Of a stretch of DNA of 64,000 bases, positions 35,315 through 47,565 are shown in pieces (within the stretch, counting starts at the first letter, position 1; each line of letters opens with the position of its first letter). A program made the position numbers and the translations under genes. Under the pieces are notes generated by a model that made no database searches, was not told the DNA's origin, and saw only the letters and a list, made by a program, of their open reading frames with translations. This DNA is from Solwaraspora sp. WMMD1047 (lineage in GTDB: Bacteria > Actinomycetota > Actinomycetes > Mycobacteriales > Micromonosporaceae): the NCBI RefSeq assembly GCF_029626155.1, contig NZ_JARUBL010000001.1, positions 1,178,001 to 1,242,000 of the forward strand. Reading direction: 5' to 3'.

Positions 35315-36613
35315 GTGCCGAACGCGAAGACCGACCCGACGGTGCCGTTCTGGGGGCCTGATTTCGCCGAGTTGGCGGCGGTCGACCCGGAGATCGCGGC
35401 CGTGGTCGTCGGCGAGTTGGGCCGGCTGCGCACCGGGCTGCAACTGATCGCCAGCGAGAACCTGACCTCACCGGCGGTGCTGGCGGCGCTGGGCTCCACC
35501 CTGACCAACAAGTACGCCGAGGGCTACCCGGGCCGCCGCTACTACGGCGGCTGTGCCGAGGTGGACCGGGCCGAGCAGCTCGGCATCGCCCGGGCGATCC
35601 AGCTGTTCGGGGCCGAGCACGCCAACCTGCAGCCGCACTCCGGCGCGAGCGCCAACCTGGCCGCGTACGCGGCGCTGGTGCGGCCGGGGGACACCGTGCT
35701 GGCGATGGAGCTGGCGCACGGCGGGCACCTGACCCACGGCAGCAAGGTGAACTTCTCCGGCAAGTGGTTCGACACGGTCGGCTACCAGGTGGACCGGGAG
35801 ACCGAGCTGATCGACTACGACGAGGTCGCGGCGCTGGCCCGGACGCACCGACCCAAGATGATCATCTGTGGCGCGACCGCCTACCCGCGCCTGATCGACT
35901 TCGCCCGGTTCCGGGCCATCGCCGACGAGGTCGGGGCGTACCTGATGGTGGACGCCGCGCACTTCATCGGCCTGGTCGCCGGCCGGGCCATCCCGTCCCC
36001 GGTGCCGCACGCCGACGTGGTCTGCCTGACTACCCACAAGGTGCTGCGCGGGCCGCGCGGCGGCCTGATCCTGTGCCGGGCCGGGCTGGCCGAGCGGATC
36101 GACAAGGCGGTCTTCCCGTTCACCCAGGGCGGACCGCTGATGCACGCGGTGGCGGCCAAGGCGGTCGCGCTGCGCGAGGCCGCGCTGCCGGAGTTCCAGG
36201 CGTACGCGAGCCAGGTGGTCCGCAACGCGCAGGCGCTGGCGGCCGGGCTGGCCGCCGAGGGGATGCGGCCGGTCTCCGGCGGCACCGACACCCACCTGGC
36301 CCTGATCGACCTGCGCGACCTCGACGTCACCGGGGCGGACGCCGAGCGCCGGTGCGAGGCGGCCGGGATCACCCTGAACAAGAACGCCGTCCCGTACGAC
36401 CCGCGGCCGCCGATGGTCGCCTCCGGCATCCGGGTCGGTACCCCGGCGGTCACCACCCAGGGGATGCGGGAGGGCGAGCTGCGGCAGGTCGCCGGGCTGA
36501 TCGCCCGCGCGGTCCGCACCGATCCGGCCGCCCCGGGCGGCACCGATACGCTGGCCCGGATCGCACAGGAGGTGACGGAGCTGGTGGCGGACTTTCCGGC
36601 GTACCCGAGATGA
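35315..36613 (+). CDS. glyA: serine hydroxymethyltransferase (GlyA family)
   Basis: This 432-residue PLP enzyme interconverts serine and glycine with tetrahydrofolate. Features are [57 protein letters not shown] and the PLP lysine K242 in [12 protein letters not shown] (most relatives have TTHKTLRGPRGG). Position next to the ATP synthase operon is shared with Streptomyces, where a glyA copy lies here. It may be a second copy in the genome; that cannot be seen from this window. The GTG 35315 has TAGACT (35301-35306) 8 bases upstream and no ribosome site, so a leaderless start is likely. The stop overlaps the next start by 4 bases (ATGA). Confidence 0.93.
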   Translation: MPNAKTDPTVPFWGPDFAELAAVDPEIAAVVVGELGRLRTGLQLIASENLTSPAVLAALGSTLTNKYAEGYPGRRYYGGCAEVDRAEQLGIARAIQLFGAEHANLQPHSGASANLAAYAALVRPGDTVLAMELAHGGHLTHGSKVNFSGKWFDTVGYQVDRETELIDYDEVAALARTHRPKMIICGATAYPRLIDFARFRAIADEVGAYLMVDAAHFIGLVAGRAIPSPVPHADVVCLTTHKVLRGPRGGLILCRAGLAERIDKAVFPFTQGGPLMHAVAAKAVALREAALPEFQAYASQVVRNAQALAAGLAAEGMRPVSGGTDTHLALIDLRDLDVTGADAERRCEAAGITLNKNAVPYDPRPPMVASGIRVGTPAVTTQGMREGELRQVAGLIARAVRTDPAAPGGTDTLARIAQEVTELVADFPAYPR

Positions 36614-37092
36614 GCGCCCGGACCACGACGGACCCGGCGGTGCCGGCCCCGCCGGCCGGTCGGCCGGGGGCGATCCGGCACCGGCTGCCGTACCTGCGGG
36701 CCACCCTGCCGGCGTCGGCGGTGCTGCTGGCGGTGGCCGTCCCGGTCGGCGCGGTGCTGCGCGGCGGCCCGGGGGCGGCCGGCGCGGCGGCCGGCGTGGC
36801 GCTGGTGGTGGTCAGCTACCTGATCTCCGGTGTCTCGGTGGCCTGGGCGGACGCCGTCCACCCACGACTGATCATGTCGGTCGGGCTGCTCACCTATGTC
36901 TTCAAGATCGTCCTGCTGGGCGTGGTGATGGCGCTGGTGGCGGCGACCGGGTGGGACGGTCTGGCGCCGATGGGTGTGACGATCATCGCGGCGGTGGTGG
37001 TCTGGACAGCGGTACATCTGGCTTGGGTGGTCCGCGCGCCACTGCCCTATGTGCAGGTCGACGCCGAGTGGCCGACTCCGGACGCCCGGTAG
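36610..37092 (+). CDS. ATP synthase protein I-like small membrane protein
   Basis: The 160-residue protein has four hydrophobic segments ([40 protein letters not shown]; a third after HPRLIMSVG; a fourth [14 protein letters not shown]) and a short soluble C-terminus. By size, position just before the atp genes and topology it corresponds to the AtpI/UncI-like protein of actinobacteria (Rv1303 position). AtpI is linked to assembly or Mg/Ca supply of the synthase in other bacteria, but sequence identity here is low. ATG 36610 overlaps the SHMT stop by four bases. Confidence 0.65.
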   Translation: MSARTTTDPAVPAPPAGRPGAIRHRLPYLRATLPASAVLLAVAVPVGAVLRGGPGAAGAAAGVALVVVSYLISGVSVAWADAVHPRLIMSVGLLTYVFKIVLLGVVMALVAATGWDGLAPMGVTIIAAVVVWTAVHLAWVVRAPLPYVQVDAEWPTPDAR

Positions 37093-37144
37093 TCGGCGGG
37101 GGAACCGCACAACCCGTCCGGGTGAATTCTGTCGGAACTTGGCG

Positions 37145-37179
37145 CTCCCGCGCGGGCCGAAAATCGGCCCGGGTGGGAG
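37145..37179. terminator. hairpin between the AtpI-like gene and the atp operon
   Basis: CGGGCCGA (37153-37160) pairs with TCGGCCCG (37164-37171) around AAA. An outer CTCCC (37145-37149) pairs with GGGAG (37175-37179). It lies about 50 bases after the AtpI-like gene and ahead of a TAACGT and a TATCTT box, consistent with a terminator followed by the promoter region of the atp operon. Confidence 0.55.
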
Positions 37180-37286
37180 TAACGTGATCCCGGACAGCCG
37201 CGCCTTGGATCAGGGCCCGCACGCAACTCGCAGTGTGGGGGGTACCTCGCACCCCTGTCCGTCTGGGCTGATATCTTCTCCTCGTC

Positions 37287-37508
37287 ATGGCCGACGACCT
37301 CCACCCCCACCAGTCCGACGATCGCTCGTCGGAGGGGGCGGCGGGGGCCGTGGTGGGTTACCTGATCGCCGGCATCGTGTCGTGGGGTTTCCTGGGCTGG
37401 CTGGCCGACCGGTTTCTCGGTCTGCCGTCCGGCGTGGGCATCGCCGTGGGCATGATGATCGGTGCGGCCGGCGCGATTTACCTGATCATGAAACGGCTCG
37501 GTGCCTGA
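37287..37508 (+). CDS. AtpZ/AtpI-type small membrane protein, first gene of the atp operon
   Basis: The 73-residue protein has two transmembrane segments (AVVGYLIAGIVSWGFLGWLAD and GVGIAVGMMIGAAGAIYLIM), with the GWLADRF..LP turn and the ending MKRLG typical of F0F1-ATPase AtpZ/AtpI proteins. It probably helps assembly of, or divalent cation supply to, the F0 sector. TATCTT at 37272-37277 lies 9 bases before the ATG with no clear ribosome site, so the operon transcript probably begins at or near this start. The frame end overlaps the longer atpB frame by 8 bases. Confidence 0.75.
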   Translation: MADDLHPHQSDDRSSEGAAGAVVGYLIAGIVSWGFLGWLADRFLGLPSGVGIAVGMMIGAAGAIYLIMKRLGA

Positions 37509-37551
37509 CGCCAGCAACGGCCGGTTCGTTCGACCTGCGGAGGATTACACG

Positions 37552-38656
<1,105 letters not shown>

Positions 38657-38686
38657 TCGTCCGCGCCGCCAACCGGGAGGTCCGCG

Positions 38687-39244
38687 ATGAATTTCGCCGC
38701 TGAAGGGGTCGAGCACAGCCCGATCCTGCCGATCTGGCAGGAGCTGGTCATCGGGTCGATCTCCTTCGCCCTGCTCTGTTTCGTCCTGCTCAAGTTCGTC
38801 ATGCCCCGCATGGAGGCGATGTACCAGACGCGGGTCGAGGCGATCGAGGGCGGGCTCAAGCGCGCCGAGGCCGCCCAGGCCGAGGCGAACCAGCTGCTTG
38901 AGCAGTACAAGGCGCAGCTCGCCGAGGTGCGCACCGAGGCCGCCCGGATCCGTGACGACGCCCGCGCCGACGCCGAGGCGATCCGCTCCGACGTGCTCGC
39001 CAAGGCGCGGGAGGAATCCGACCGGATCATCACGGCCGGCCGGGAGTCGCTCGCCGTCGAGCGGGAGACCATCGTCCGGGAGCTGCGCGCGGAGATCGGC
39101 ACCCTCGCCGTCGACCTGGCCAGCAAGATCGTCGGCGAGTCGCTGGCCGACGAGGCCCGCCGGCAGGGCACCGTCGAGCGGTTCCTGACCGACCTGGAGG
39201 GCGCGTCCGCCGGCAACGGCGCGGGCCCGGTCAGGACGAGCTGA
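38687..39244 (+). CDS. atpF: ATP synthase F0 subunit b
   Basis: The 185-residue stator subunit has one N-terminal transmembrane segment (about 20-42) and a long charged coiled coil (MEAMYQTRVEAIEGGLKRAE onward). The dimer of b subunits joins F0 to delta at the top of F1. GGGAGG precedes ATG 38687. The TGA overlaps the atpH ATG by one base. Unlike mycobacteria, where b and delta are fused in one gene, here atpF and atpH remain separate. Confidence 0.96.
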   Translation: MNFAAEGVEHSPILPIWQELVIGSISFALLCFVLLKFVMPRMEAMYQTRVEAIEGGLKRAEAAQAEANQLLEQYKAQLAEVRTEAARIRDDARADAEAIRSDVLAKAREESDRIITAGRESLAVERETIVRELRAEIGTLAVDLASKIVGESLADEARRQGTVERFLTDLEGASAGNGAGPVRTS

Positions 39245-40065
39245 TGCAGGCCGCCAGTCGGGAGTCCTACGCCGCCGCCGCCGAGCGGCTGGAGGCGTAC
39301 GTCGGTGGCGCCCAGCCGTCGGCGATCACCGACACCGCCGAGGCGCTGCTGGCCGTGGCGGACCTGCTGCGCCGGGAACCCCGGCTGCGGCGGGCGCTGT
39401 CCGACCCGGCCCGCTCCGGCGAGGACCGGGCCGGACTGCTGCGCGGCCTGCTCGGCGACCGGGTCGGCGGGGAGTCCGCCGACCTGCTCACCGGTCTGGC
39501 GGCGGCCCGCTGGTCGTCCCCGGCCGAGCTGCTCGAGGCCACCGAGCGGCTCGGCGTCGAGGCGCTGCTCGCCGGCGCCGACCGCGCCGGCGAGCTGGGC
39601 GAGGTCGAGGACGAGCTGTTCCGGTTCGGCCAGGTCGTCGCCGGCGACCCGGAGCTCGCCAGCGTGCTCGCCGACGTCATCGCACCGGTGGCGCAGCGGG
39701 CCGGGCTGGTCGGGTCGCTACTGGCCGGCAAGGCCCGGCCGGTCACCATCCGGCTGGTCGAGGTGGCGCTCGCCGGCTTCGGCGGGCGCTCCTTCTCCGG
39801 CGCGCTCACCCGGCTGGTCGAGCTCGCCGCGGACCGGCGGGACCGGCAGGTCGCCTACGTCACCGTGGCGGCGCCGCTGGCCGAGGCCGAGGAGCAGCGG
39901 TTGGGGGCCAAGCTTTCGGAACTGTACGGTCGGGACGTCACCGTCAAGCAGACGGTGGTTCCCGAGGTCCTCGGCGGGATGAGTGTCCTGGTGGGCTCCG
40001 ACCTCTACGACGGCACGATCCTGCGCCGGCTCACCGACACCCGCAACGCGCTCTCCAAGCGCTAA
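39244..40065 (+). CDS. atpH: ATP synthase F1 subunit delta
   Basis: The 273-residue protein is longer than the approximately 180-residue enteric subunit, as in other actinobacteria. An N-terminal helical bundle binds the alpha N-terminus, and the C-terminal OSCP domain carries [18 protein letters not shown] and [16 protein letters not shown] with RLTDTRNAL at the end. It links the b dimer to F1. It is coupled to atpF by a one-base TGATG overlap. Confidence 0.94.
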   Translation: MQAASRESYAAAAERLEAYVGGAQPSAITDTAEALLAVADLLRREPRLRRALSDPARSGEDRAGLLRGLLGDRVGGESADLLTGLAAARWSSPAELLEATERLGVEALLAGADRAGELGEVEDELFRFGQVVAGDPELASVLADVIAPVAQRAGLVGSLLAGKARPVTIRLVEVALAGFGGRSFSGALTRLVELAADRRDRQVAYVTVAAPLAEAEEQRLGAKLSELYGRDVTVKQTVVPEVLGGMSVLVGSDLYDGTILRRLTDTRNALSKR

Positions 40066-40144
40066 CGACCAGCCAGACAACCAATCGTCGCCGTTCGGAC
40101 CGGTCGGAACCAGACCCGGGCCCCTGAAACAGAGGAAGCAGAGG

Positions 40145-41809
40145 ATGGCCGAGCTGACCATCTCGTCGGAGGAGATCCGCGGCGCTCTTGAGCGCTACGT
40201 CTCCTCCTATTCGCCCGACGTCTCCCGCGAGGAGGTCGGCACCGTCGCCGACGCCGGTGACGGAATCGCCCACGTCGAGGGCCTTCCCTCGACCATGGCC
40301 AACGAGCTGCTGGAGTTCGAGGACGGCACGCTCGGCGTGGCGCTCAACCTCGACGTCCGGGAGATCGGTGTCGTGGTGCTCGGCGACTACGCCGGCATCG
40401 AGGAGGGGCAGCGCGTCAAGCGCACCGGCCGGGTGCTCTCGGTACCCGTCGGCGACGCCTTCCTCGGCCGGGTCGTCAACGCCCTCGGCCAGCCGATCGA
40501 CGGGCTCGGGGAGATCGCCTCCGAGGAGTACCGCGAGCTCGAACTGCAGGCGCCGAACGTGATGGCCCGGCAGAGCGTGTTCGAGGCGCTGCAGACCGGC
40601 ATCAAGGCCGTCGACGCGATGACCGCCATCGGCCGGGGCCAGCGACAGCTCATCATCGGCGACCGCAAGACCGGCAAGACCACGGTCGCCATCGACACCA
40701 TCCTCAACCAGCGGGCCAACTGGGAGTCCGGTGACCCGGCCAAGCAGGTGCGCTGCATCTACGTCGCGATCGGCCAGAAGGCCTCCACCATCGCGTCGGT
40801 GAAGGGCCTGCTGGAGGAGCAGGGCGCGATGGCGTTCACCACCATCGTCGCCTCGCCGGCCTCCGACCCGGCCGGCTTCAAGTACATCGCCCCGTACGCC
40901 GGCTCCTCCATCGGCCAGCACTGGATGTACGGCGGCAAGCACGTCCTGATCGTCTTCGACGACCTGAGCAAGCAGGCCGAGGCGTACCGGGCCGTGTCGC
41001 TGCTGCTGCGTCGCCCGCCGGGCCGCGAGGCGTACCCGGGTGACGTCTTCTACCTGCACTCCCGGCTGCTGGAGCGGTGCGCGAAGCTCTCCGACGAGAT
41101 GGGCGGCGGCTCGATGACCGGCCTGCCGATCATCGAGACCCGGGGCGGCGACATCTCCGCGTTCATCCCGACGAACGTCATCTCGATCACCGACGGCCAG
41201 ATCTTCCTGGAGACCGACCTGTTCAACCAGGGCGTCCGGCCGGCGATCAACGTCGGCACCTCGGTCTCCCGGGTCGGCGGCGCCGCCCAGGTGAAGCCGA
41301 TGAAGAAGGTCGCCGGCCGGCTCCGGCTGGACCTGGCCCAGTACCGGGAGCTGGAGGCGTTCGCCGCCTTCGCCTCCGACCTGGACAAGGCCTCCCGCAG
41401 CCAGCTCGAGCGTGGCGCCCGACTGGTGGAGCTGCTCAAGCAGCCGAACTACTCGCCGTTCCCGGTCGAGGAGCAGGTGGTGTCGGTCTGGGCCGGCACC
41501 GAGGGGAAGCTCGACGACATCCCGGTCGGCGAGATCCGCCGCTTCGAGACCGAGTTCCTCGGCTACCTGCGGCACCGGCACACCGCCACCCTGCAGTCGA
41601 TCGCCGACAACAAGTGGGACGACGACATCGTCAACGCCCTGAACGAGGCGATCGCCAAGTTCAAGGAGATGTTCCTCGGCCAGGCGGACGAGGTCCGGGT
41701 GAACGAGGCACCGGCCGAGGCCCTCACCGGGGAGCAGGACCGGGAGACGGTCGTGCGCTACCGGGACGGTAGCGAGACCGAGGCCGACGACGACGGGCAG
41801 CGGGGCTGA
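40145..41809 (+). CDS. atpA: ATP synthase F1 subunit alpha
   Basis: The 554-residue non-catalytic nucleotide-binding subunit has Walker [20 protein letters not shown], the [14 protein letters not shown] Walker B, and the arginine finger region [11 protein letters not shown] charged C-terminal tail of about 40 residues extends past the usual end. ATG 40145 is preferred, with GAGGAA at 40132-40137 upstream; the frame opens at 39983 inside atpH. Actinobacterial alpha subunits often have such C-terminal extensions, which limit ATP hydrolysis in mycobacteria; that role here is inference. Confidence 0.97.
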   Translation: MAELTISSEEIRGALERYVSSYSPDVSREEVGTVADAGDGIAHVEGLPSTMANELLEFEDGTLGVALNLDVREIGVVVLGDYAGIEEGQRVKRTGRVLSVPVGDAFLGRVVNALGQPIDGLGEIASEEYRELELQAPNVMARQSVFEALQTGIKAVDAMTAIGRGQRQLIIGDRKTGKTTVAIDTILNQRANWESGDPAKQVRCIYVAIGQKASTIASVKGLLEEQGAMAFTTIVASPASDPAGFKYIAPYAGSSIGQHWMYGGKHVLIVFDDLSKQAEAYRAVSLLLRRPPGREAYPGDVFYLHSRLLERCAKLSDEMGGGSMTGLPIIETRGGDISAFIPTNVISITDGQIFLETDLFNQGVRPAINVGTSVSRVGGAAQVKPMKKVAGRLRLDLAQYRELEAFAAFASDLDKASRSQLERGARLVELLKQPNYSPFPVEEQVVSVWAGTEGKLDDIPVGEIRRFETEFLGYLRHRHTATLQSIADNKWDDDIVNALNEAIAKFKEMFLGQADEVRVNEAPAEALTGEQDRETVVRYRDGSETEADDDGQRG

Positions 41810-41811
41810 CG

Positions 41812-44204
<2,393 letters not shown>

Positions 44205-44257
44205 CCGGTCCGCCGGCCGAGGCCGGTCGGAACTGGTCTTCCACCCCAAGCGACAGG

Positions 44258-44290
44258 AAACCGCGCCGGCAGTCACGCCGGCGCGGTTTT
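44258..44290. terminator. intrinsic (likely bidirectional) terminator after atpD
   Basis: The pattern is AAA, then CCGCGCCGGC (44261-44270), six bases, GCCGGCGCGG (44277-44286), then TTTT. The stem is perfect and has A and T tracts on its two sides, the clearest intrinsic terminator in the window. Confidence 0.9.
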
Positions 44291-44374
44291 CCGTTTCCGG
44301 CCGGCGGCGCCGGGCTGCCTGTCCGAAACGCCGCTTTTGATGCCGGTCTGCCATGCCCGCCGGTAGTACCGTCG

Positions 44375-44404
44375 TTGGCGATCACCAGATTGCGGCGTTA
44401 ATCT
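44375..44404 (+). promoter_or_regulatory. candidate promoter of the LCP gene
   Basis: TTGGCG (44375-44380) and TAATCT (44399-44404) are 18 bases apart, a fair sigma-70-type match. They lie 64 bases before the GTG start at 44468 and just after the atpD terminator. Confidence 0.4.
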
Positions 44405-44467
44405 CTGCAACGTCCGAGCCTCGGATGACCGTCCTTCTTCACAGGGGCGCGATGAATGGAGAAGCTC

Positions 44468-45661
44468 GTGAGTGAAGGCGGCAGACGTGCCGGACGGTCG
44501 CCGCGCCGCAAGGGCGCAGGGCGGGCCGCGGTCGGCCCGACGCCGGACCGACCCCGCAAGCGCCGCTCGCTGGTGCCGCGCTGGGCCCGGGTCTGCACCG
44601 TGTTCGGGGCGGTCCTCATGCTGCTCAGCGGCGGCGTGCTCATCGCGTACGAGGCGCTGCTGGCCCGCTACGAGGGCTCGGTGGCCACCGCGGACCTCTT
44701 CGGTGACCAGGCGGCCGGCGCGCAGGAGCGCAAGTCCGACATCAAGGGTCCGCTGAACATCCTGCTGGTCGGCATCGACCCGCGGGACGCGGAGACCCGG
44801 CCGCTGGCCGACTCCATTTTGATCATGCACGTGCCGCCCGGTCTGGACCGGGCGTACCTCTTCTCGCTTCCCCGGGATCTGCGGGTGGAGATCCCGGCCT
44901 TCGAGAAGGCCGGGTACCCGGGCGGCACCGACCGGCTCAACGCAGCCATGTCGCACGGCAGCAACGTGCCGGGCGGCAACCCGGACGCGGCCCGGGGCTT
45001 CGAACTGCTCTCCAAGACGATCAGCGCGAACACCGGGATCAAACGGTTCGACGCCGGGGCGATCATCAACTTCTCCGGCTTCCAGAAGATCGTCGACGCG
45101 ATGGGCGGCGTCACGATGTACATCGAGCGGGACGTGAAGTCCGAGCACCGCCAGCCCAACGGCAAGCACCGGGAGAGCAACCCGTACGGCGAGGGCTACA
45201 TCGGCCCGCAGGCGGTTTACAAGAAGGGCAACCGGCATCTGAAGGGCTGGCAGGCGCTGGACTACGTCCGGCAGCGCTACCCGAGCAACGGCGTGCCCGA
45301 CGGCGACTACGGCCGGCAGCGGCACCAGCAGCAGTTCGTCAAGGCGATGGCGGCGCAGGCGCTGAGCAAGGACGTGGCGGCCAACCCGATCAAGCTCGAC
45401 TCCGTGCTGCGGGCCGCCGGCAAGTCGTTGATCTTCAACGGTCGGGGACACAGCGTGGCCGACTTCGGCTTCGCGCTGCGCGGGCTCGGCTCCGACTCGA
45501 TCCAGATGATCAAGCTGGACGGTGAGGGCATCGGCACCGGCCGGAACTACCAGGGGGAGCGGTTGACCCCGCTCTCCGAGGAGTTCCTGGCCAGCGTCAA
45601 GGCCGGCACCATCGACGAGTTCGTGCTCGCCAACCCGGAGCTGATCAACACGAACCAGTGA
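44468..45661 (+). CDS. LytR-CpsA-Psr (LCP) family cell-wall ligase
   Basis: The 397-residue protein has an Arg/Lys-rich cytoplasmic start, one transmembrane segment at about 43-63, and an extracytoplasmic LCP domain. The domain carries NILLVGIDPR, SILIMHV, SLPRDLRVEIP and a conserved Arg cluster, DGDYGRQRHQQQF. LCP enzymes move undecaprenyl-linked glycopolymers onto peptidoglycan. The start at GTG 44468 is chosen because the GGAG at 44458-44461, within the in-frame ATG at 44456, is 6 bases upstream. It stands between atpD and atpC, where mycobacteria have no gene, with its own promoter after the atpD terminator. Confidence 0.9.
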   Translation: MSEGGRRAGRSPRRKGAGRAAVGPTPDRPRKRRSLVPRWARVCTVFGAVLMLLSGGVLIAYEALLARYEGSVATADLFGDQAAGAQERKSDIKGPLNILLVGIDPRDAETRPLADSILIMHVPPGLDRAYLFSLPRDLRVEIPAFEKAGYPGGTDRLNAAMSHGSNVPGGNPDAARGFELLSKTISANTGIKRFDAGAIINFSGFQKIVDAMGGVTMYIERDVKSEHRQPNGKHRESNPYGEGYIGPQAVYKKGNRHLKGWQALDYVRQRYPSNGVPDGDYGRQRHQQQFVKAMAAQALSKDVAANPIKLDSVLRAAGKSLIFNGRGHSVADFGFALRGLGSDSIQMIKLDGEGIGTGRNYQGERLTPLSEEFLASVKAGTIDEFVLANPELINTNQ

Positions 45662-45683
45662 GCTGTGGATCTCGCCACCCGCG

Positions 45684-45713
45684 TTGGGGCGCGGTCGTCA
45701 CCGGGATTACACT
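45684..45713 (+). promoter_or_regulatory. candidate separate promoter of atpC
   Basis: TTGGGG (45684-45689), 18 bases, TACACT (45708-45713). It begins 23 bases after the LCP stop and 38 bases before the atpC GTG, so atpC need not depend on read-through from the LCP gene. Confidence 0.4.
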
Positions 45714-45751
45714 TTCCTCATCCCGTACGCCGCACGCAGCAAGGAGACAGC

Positions 45752-46036
45752 GTGGCAGAGCAGCTACACGTCCAGCTCGTGGCTGTCGAGGAGAAGGTCT
45801 GGACCGGCGCGGCCTCCTCGGTCGTCGCCCGGACCACCGAAGGCGAGCTCGGAGTGCTGCCGGGTCACGCCCCGCTGCTGGGTCAGCTGGCCGAGCCGGG
45901 CGAGGTGCGGATCAAGCTGCCGGAGGGCGGCCAGGTCGACTACCAGGTCACCGGCGGCTTCCTCTCGGTGACCGGGTCCGGGGTGACCATCCTGGCCGAG
46001 GAGGCCAACCCAGTATCCGCCGACCCGGCCCGATGA
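45752..46036 (+). CDS. atpC: ATP synthase F1 subunit epsilon
   Basis: The 94-residue subunit consists almost only of the N-terminal beta-sandwich (GELGVLPGHAPLLGQL, DYQVTGGFLSVTGSGVTILAE) and lacks most of the C-terminal two-helix domain that locks rotation in E. coli. A short epsilon is seen in other actinobacteria. AAGGAG lies 6 bases before the GTG 45752. It is separated from atpD by a terminator and the LCP gene, about 1.55 kb, so stoichiometric expression with the rest of F1 must be arranged in another way. Confidence 0.93.
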   Translation: MAEQLHVQLVAVEEKVWTGAASSVVARTTEGELGVLPGHAPLLGQLAEPGEVRIKLPEGGQVDYQVTGGFLSVTGSGVTILAEEANPVSADPAR

Positions 46037-46048
46037 TCCGGGCCGGCG

Positions 46049-46492
46049 ATGCTGATCTTGGAGTGGATCGGATTCGGCGTCCTCGCCCTGCTCGTCGCCA
46101 TCGCCCTGCTCTTCCTGCGTAGGGCATTCTTCGCCCGCTCCGGCGGCATCATCCGGCTCAGCGTCCGGGTCACCACGATCCTGGACGGTCGTGGCTGGTC
46201 GGCGGGATTCGCCAGGTTCGTCAACGACGAACTGCGCTGGTACCGGATGTTCAGCTTCTCGTTGCGCCCGAAGCGGGTGCTCTCCCGCAACGGGCTCGCC
46301 GTCGAGCGGCGCCGGCTCCCGGAGGGCCAGGAACGGCTCATCCTGCCGACCGACTGGATAATCCTGCGCTGTACCAACAATCACGCCCCGGTGGAGATCG
46401 CGATGGCGACGGCCACGCTCACCGGGTTCCTCTCCTGGCTGGAGGCCGCCCCACCCGGGGCGGTCTCCGCGCGTCTGGCCCTGCACGACTAG
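46049..46492 (+). CDS. DUF2550 membrane protein
   Basis: The 147-residue protein has one N-terminal transmembrane segment (about 8-28) followed by a basic cytoplasmic domain. The domain contains RWYRMFSFSLRPKRVLSR, ERLILPTDWIILRC and a hydrophobic VEIAMATATLTGFLSWLE end, the DUF2550 family. In mycobacteria the homologue (Rv1312) also follows atpC, so the association is old, but its role is unknown. It starts 12 bases after atpC. Its stop TAG and the stop of the convergent VOC gene share the tetramer CTAG (46489-46492). Confidence 0.85.
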   Translation: MLILEWIGFGVLALLVAIALLFLRRAFFARSGGIIRLSVRVTTILDGRGWSAGFARFVNDELRWYRMFSFSLRPKRVLSRNGLAVERRRLPEGQERLILPTDWIILRCTNNHAPVEIAMATATLTGFLSWLEAAPPGAVSARLALHD

Positions 46493-46890
46493 GCCGGGAG
46501 CCGGGCGACCAGCTCCACCTCGAAGCCGGACTCGTCGGTCAGGTACGCCGCGTAGGTGTCCGGGCCGCCCGCGTACGGGTGGCGGTCGGGGAAGAGCAGC
46601 GTCCAGCCGTGCTCCGACGAGGCCACCGCCAGCCGGTCCACCTCGGCCGGTGGGCCGGCGTGGAAGGCCAGGTGGTTCAGCCCGGGGGCGAGCCGGTCGT
46701 GCACCCGGCCGGTCAGGGCCGGTGACTCCTCCAGCACCAGGTAGACCGGGCCGTGCCGCCAGGACCGGCCGGCCGGCCAGTGCTGGTACGGCTGCCAGCC
46801 CAGCTCGCCGAGGAGCCAGCCCCAGCTCCGCTCGGCGGCGGTCAGGTCCGGCACCCAGACCTCGACGTGGTGCAGCCCGCCGTCGCTCAA
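46489..46890 (-). CDS. VOC-superfamily (glyoxalase-like) protein
   Basis: The 133-residue protein has one vicinal-oxygen-chelate module: GLHHVEVWVPDL at the start, GLNHLAFHAG in the middle and SGFEVELVARL at the end. These place two His and a terminal Glu at metal-binding positions. Activity could be lyase, dioxygenase or resistance; none can be assigned. The start at TTG 46890 overlaps the pduO TGA (TTGA) and has GAGGG directly upstream. A longer frame to 46956 would read back into pduO. It is coupled to pduO and convergent to DUF2550. Confidence 0.75.
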   Translation of the reverse strand: MSDGGLHHVEVWVPDLTAAERSWGWLLGELGWQPYQHWPAGRSWRHGPVYLVLEESPALTGRVHDRLAPGLNHLAFHAGPPAEVDRLAVASSEHGWTLLFPDRHPYAGGPDTYAAYLTDESGFEVELVARLPA

Positions 46891-47504
46891 CCCTCGTCCG
46901 TCGCCGAACCGCCCGTCGCCGGGTCGGCGGTCGCGCGGCCGCCGCCCGGGACCCATAGCACGTCACCGGCGGGGTTCGCGGTCCTTGCCAGGATAAAGAG
47001 CAGATCCGACAGACGATTGAGATACTTTGCCGGAAGGGCACTAGTTCGTTCGGGTTCACGCCGTACCACCGCCCAGGCCGACCGCTCGGCCCGCCGAGCC
47101 ACGGTCCGCGCCACGTGCAGCAGCGCCGCCCCGGCGGTGCCGCCCGGGAGGATGAAGGAGTCGAGCTTGGCCAGCCGCGCGTTGTACTCGTCGCACCACT
47201 GCTCGAGGCGGGTGATGTACTCCTCGGTCACCCGCAGCGGCGGGTACGCCGGCTCCGGCTCGATCGGGTTGGCCAGATCGGCGCCGGTGTCGAAGAGGTC
47301 GTTCTGGATCCCGGCCAGCATGGCCCGCAGTTGTCCGTCGAGCCCGCCCAGGGCCAGCGCCACCCCGATCGCCGCGTTGCACTCCTCCACGTCGGCGTAC
47401 GCGGCCAGGCGCGGGTCGGTCTTCGAGACCTGTTCGTTGTTGCTCAACCTGGTCATGCCGGCGTCGCCGGTCCTGGTGTAGATGCGGGTGAGGTGAACGG
47501 CCAT
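46887..47504 (-). CDS. ATP:cob(I)alamin adenosyltransferase, PduO type
   Basis: The 205-residue protein adds adenosyl to cobalamin to make coenzyme B12. The ATP-binding N-terminus [15 protein letters not shown] is diagnostic for Pdu[35 protein letters not shown] and a [15 protein letters not shown] end complete the helical bundle. The ATG 47504 has TAGGCT on the minus strand (47517-47512) 7 bases upstream and no ribosome site, so it is leaderless. The same gene sits between DUF2550 and murA in mycobacteria (Rv1314c). Its stop overlaps the VOC gene start. Confidence 0.92.
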   Translation of the reverse strand: MAVHLTRIYTRTGDAGMTRLSNNEQVSKTDPRLAAYADVEECNAAIGVALALGGLDGQLRAMLAGIQNDLFDTGADLANPIEPEPAYPPLRVTEEYITRLEQWCDEYNARLAKLDSFILPGGTAGAALLHVARTVARRAERSAWAVVRREPERTSALPAKYLNRLSDLLFILARTANPAGDVLWVPGGGRATADPATGGSATDEG

Positions 47505-47565
47505 GACGGACAGCCTACGGAAGCCCGCCCCGACAACCGAGCCGACCGATCCTACGATGGCCGAC

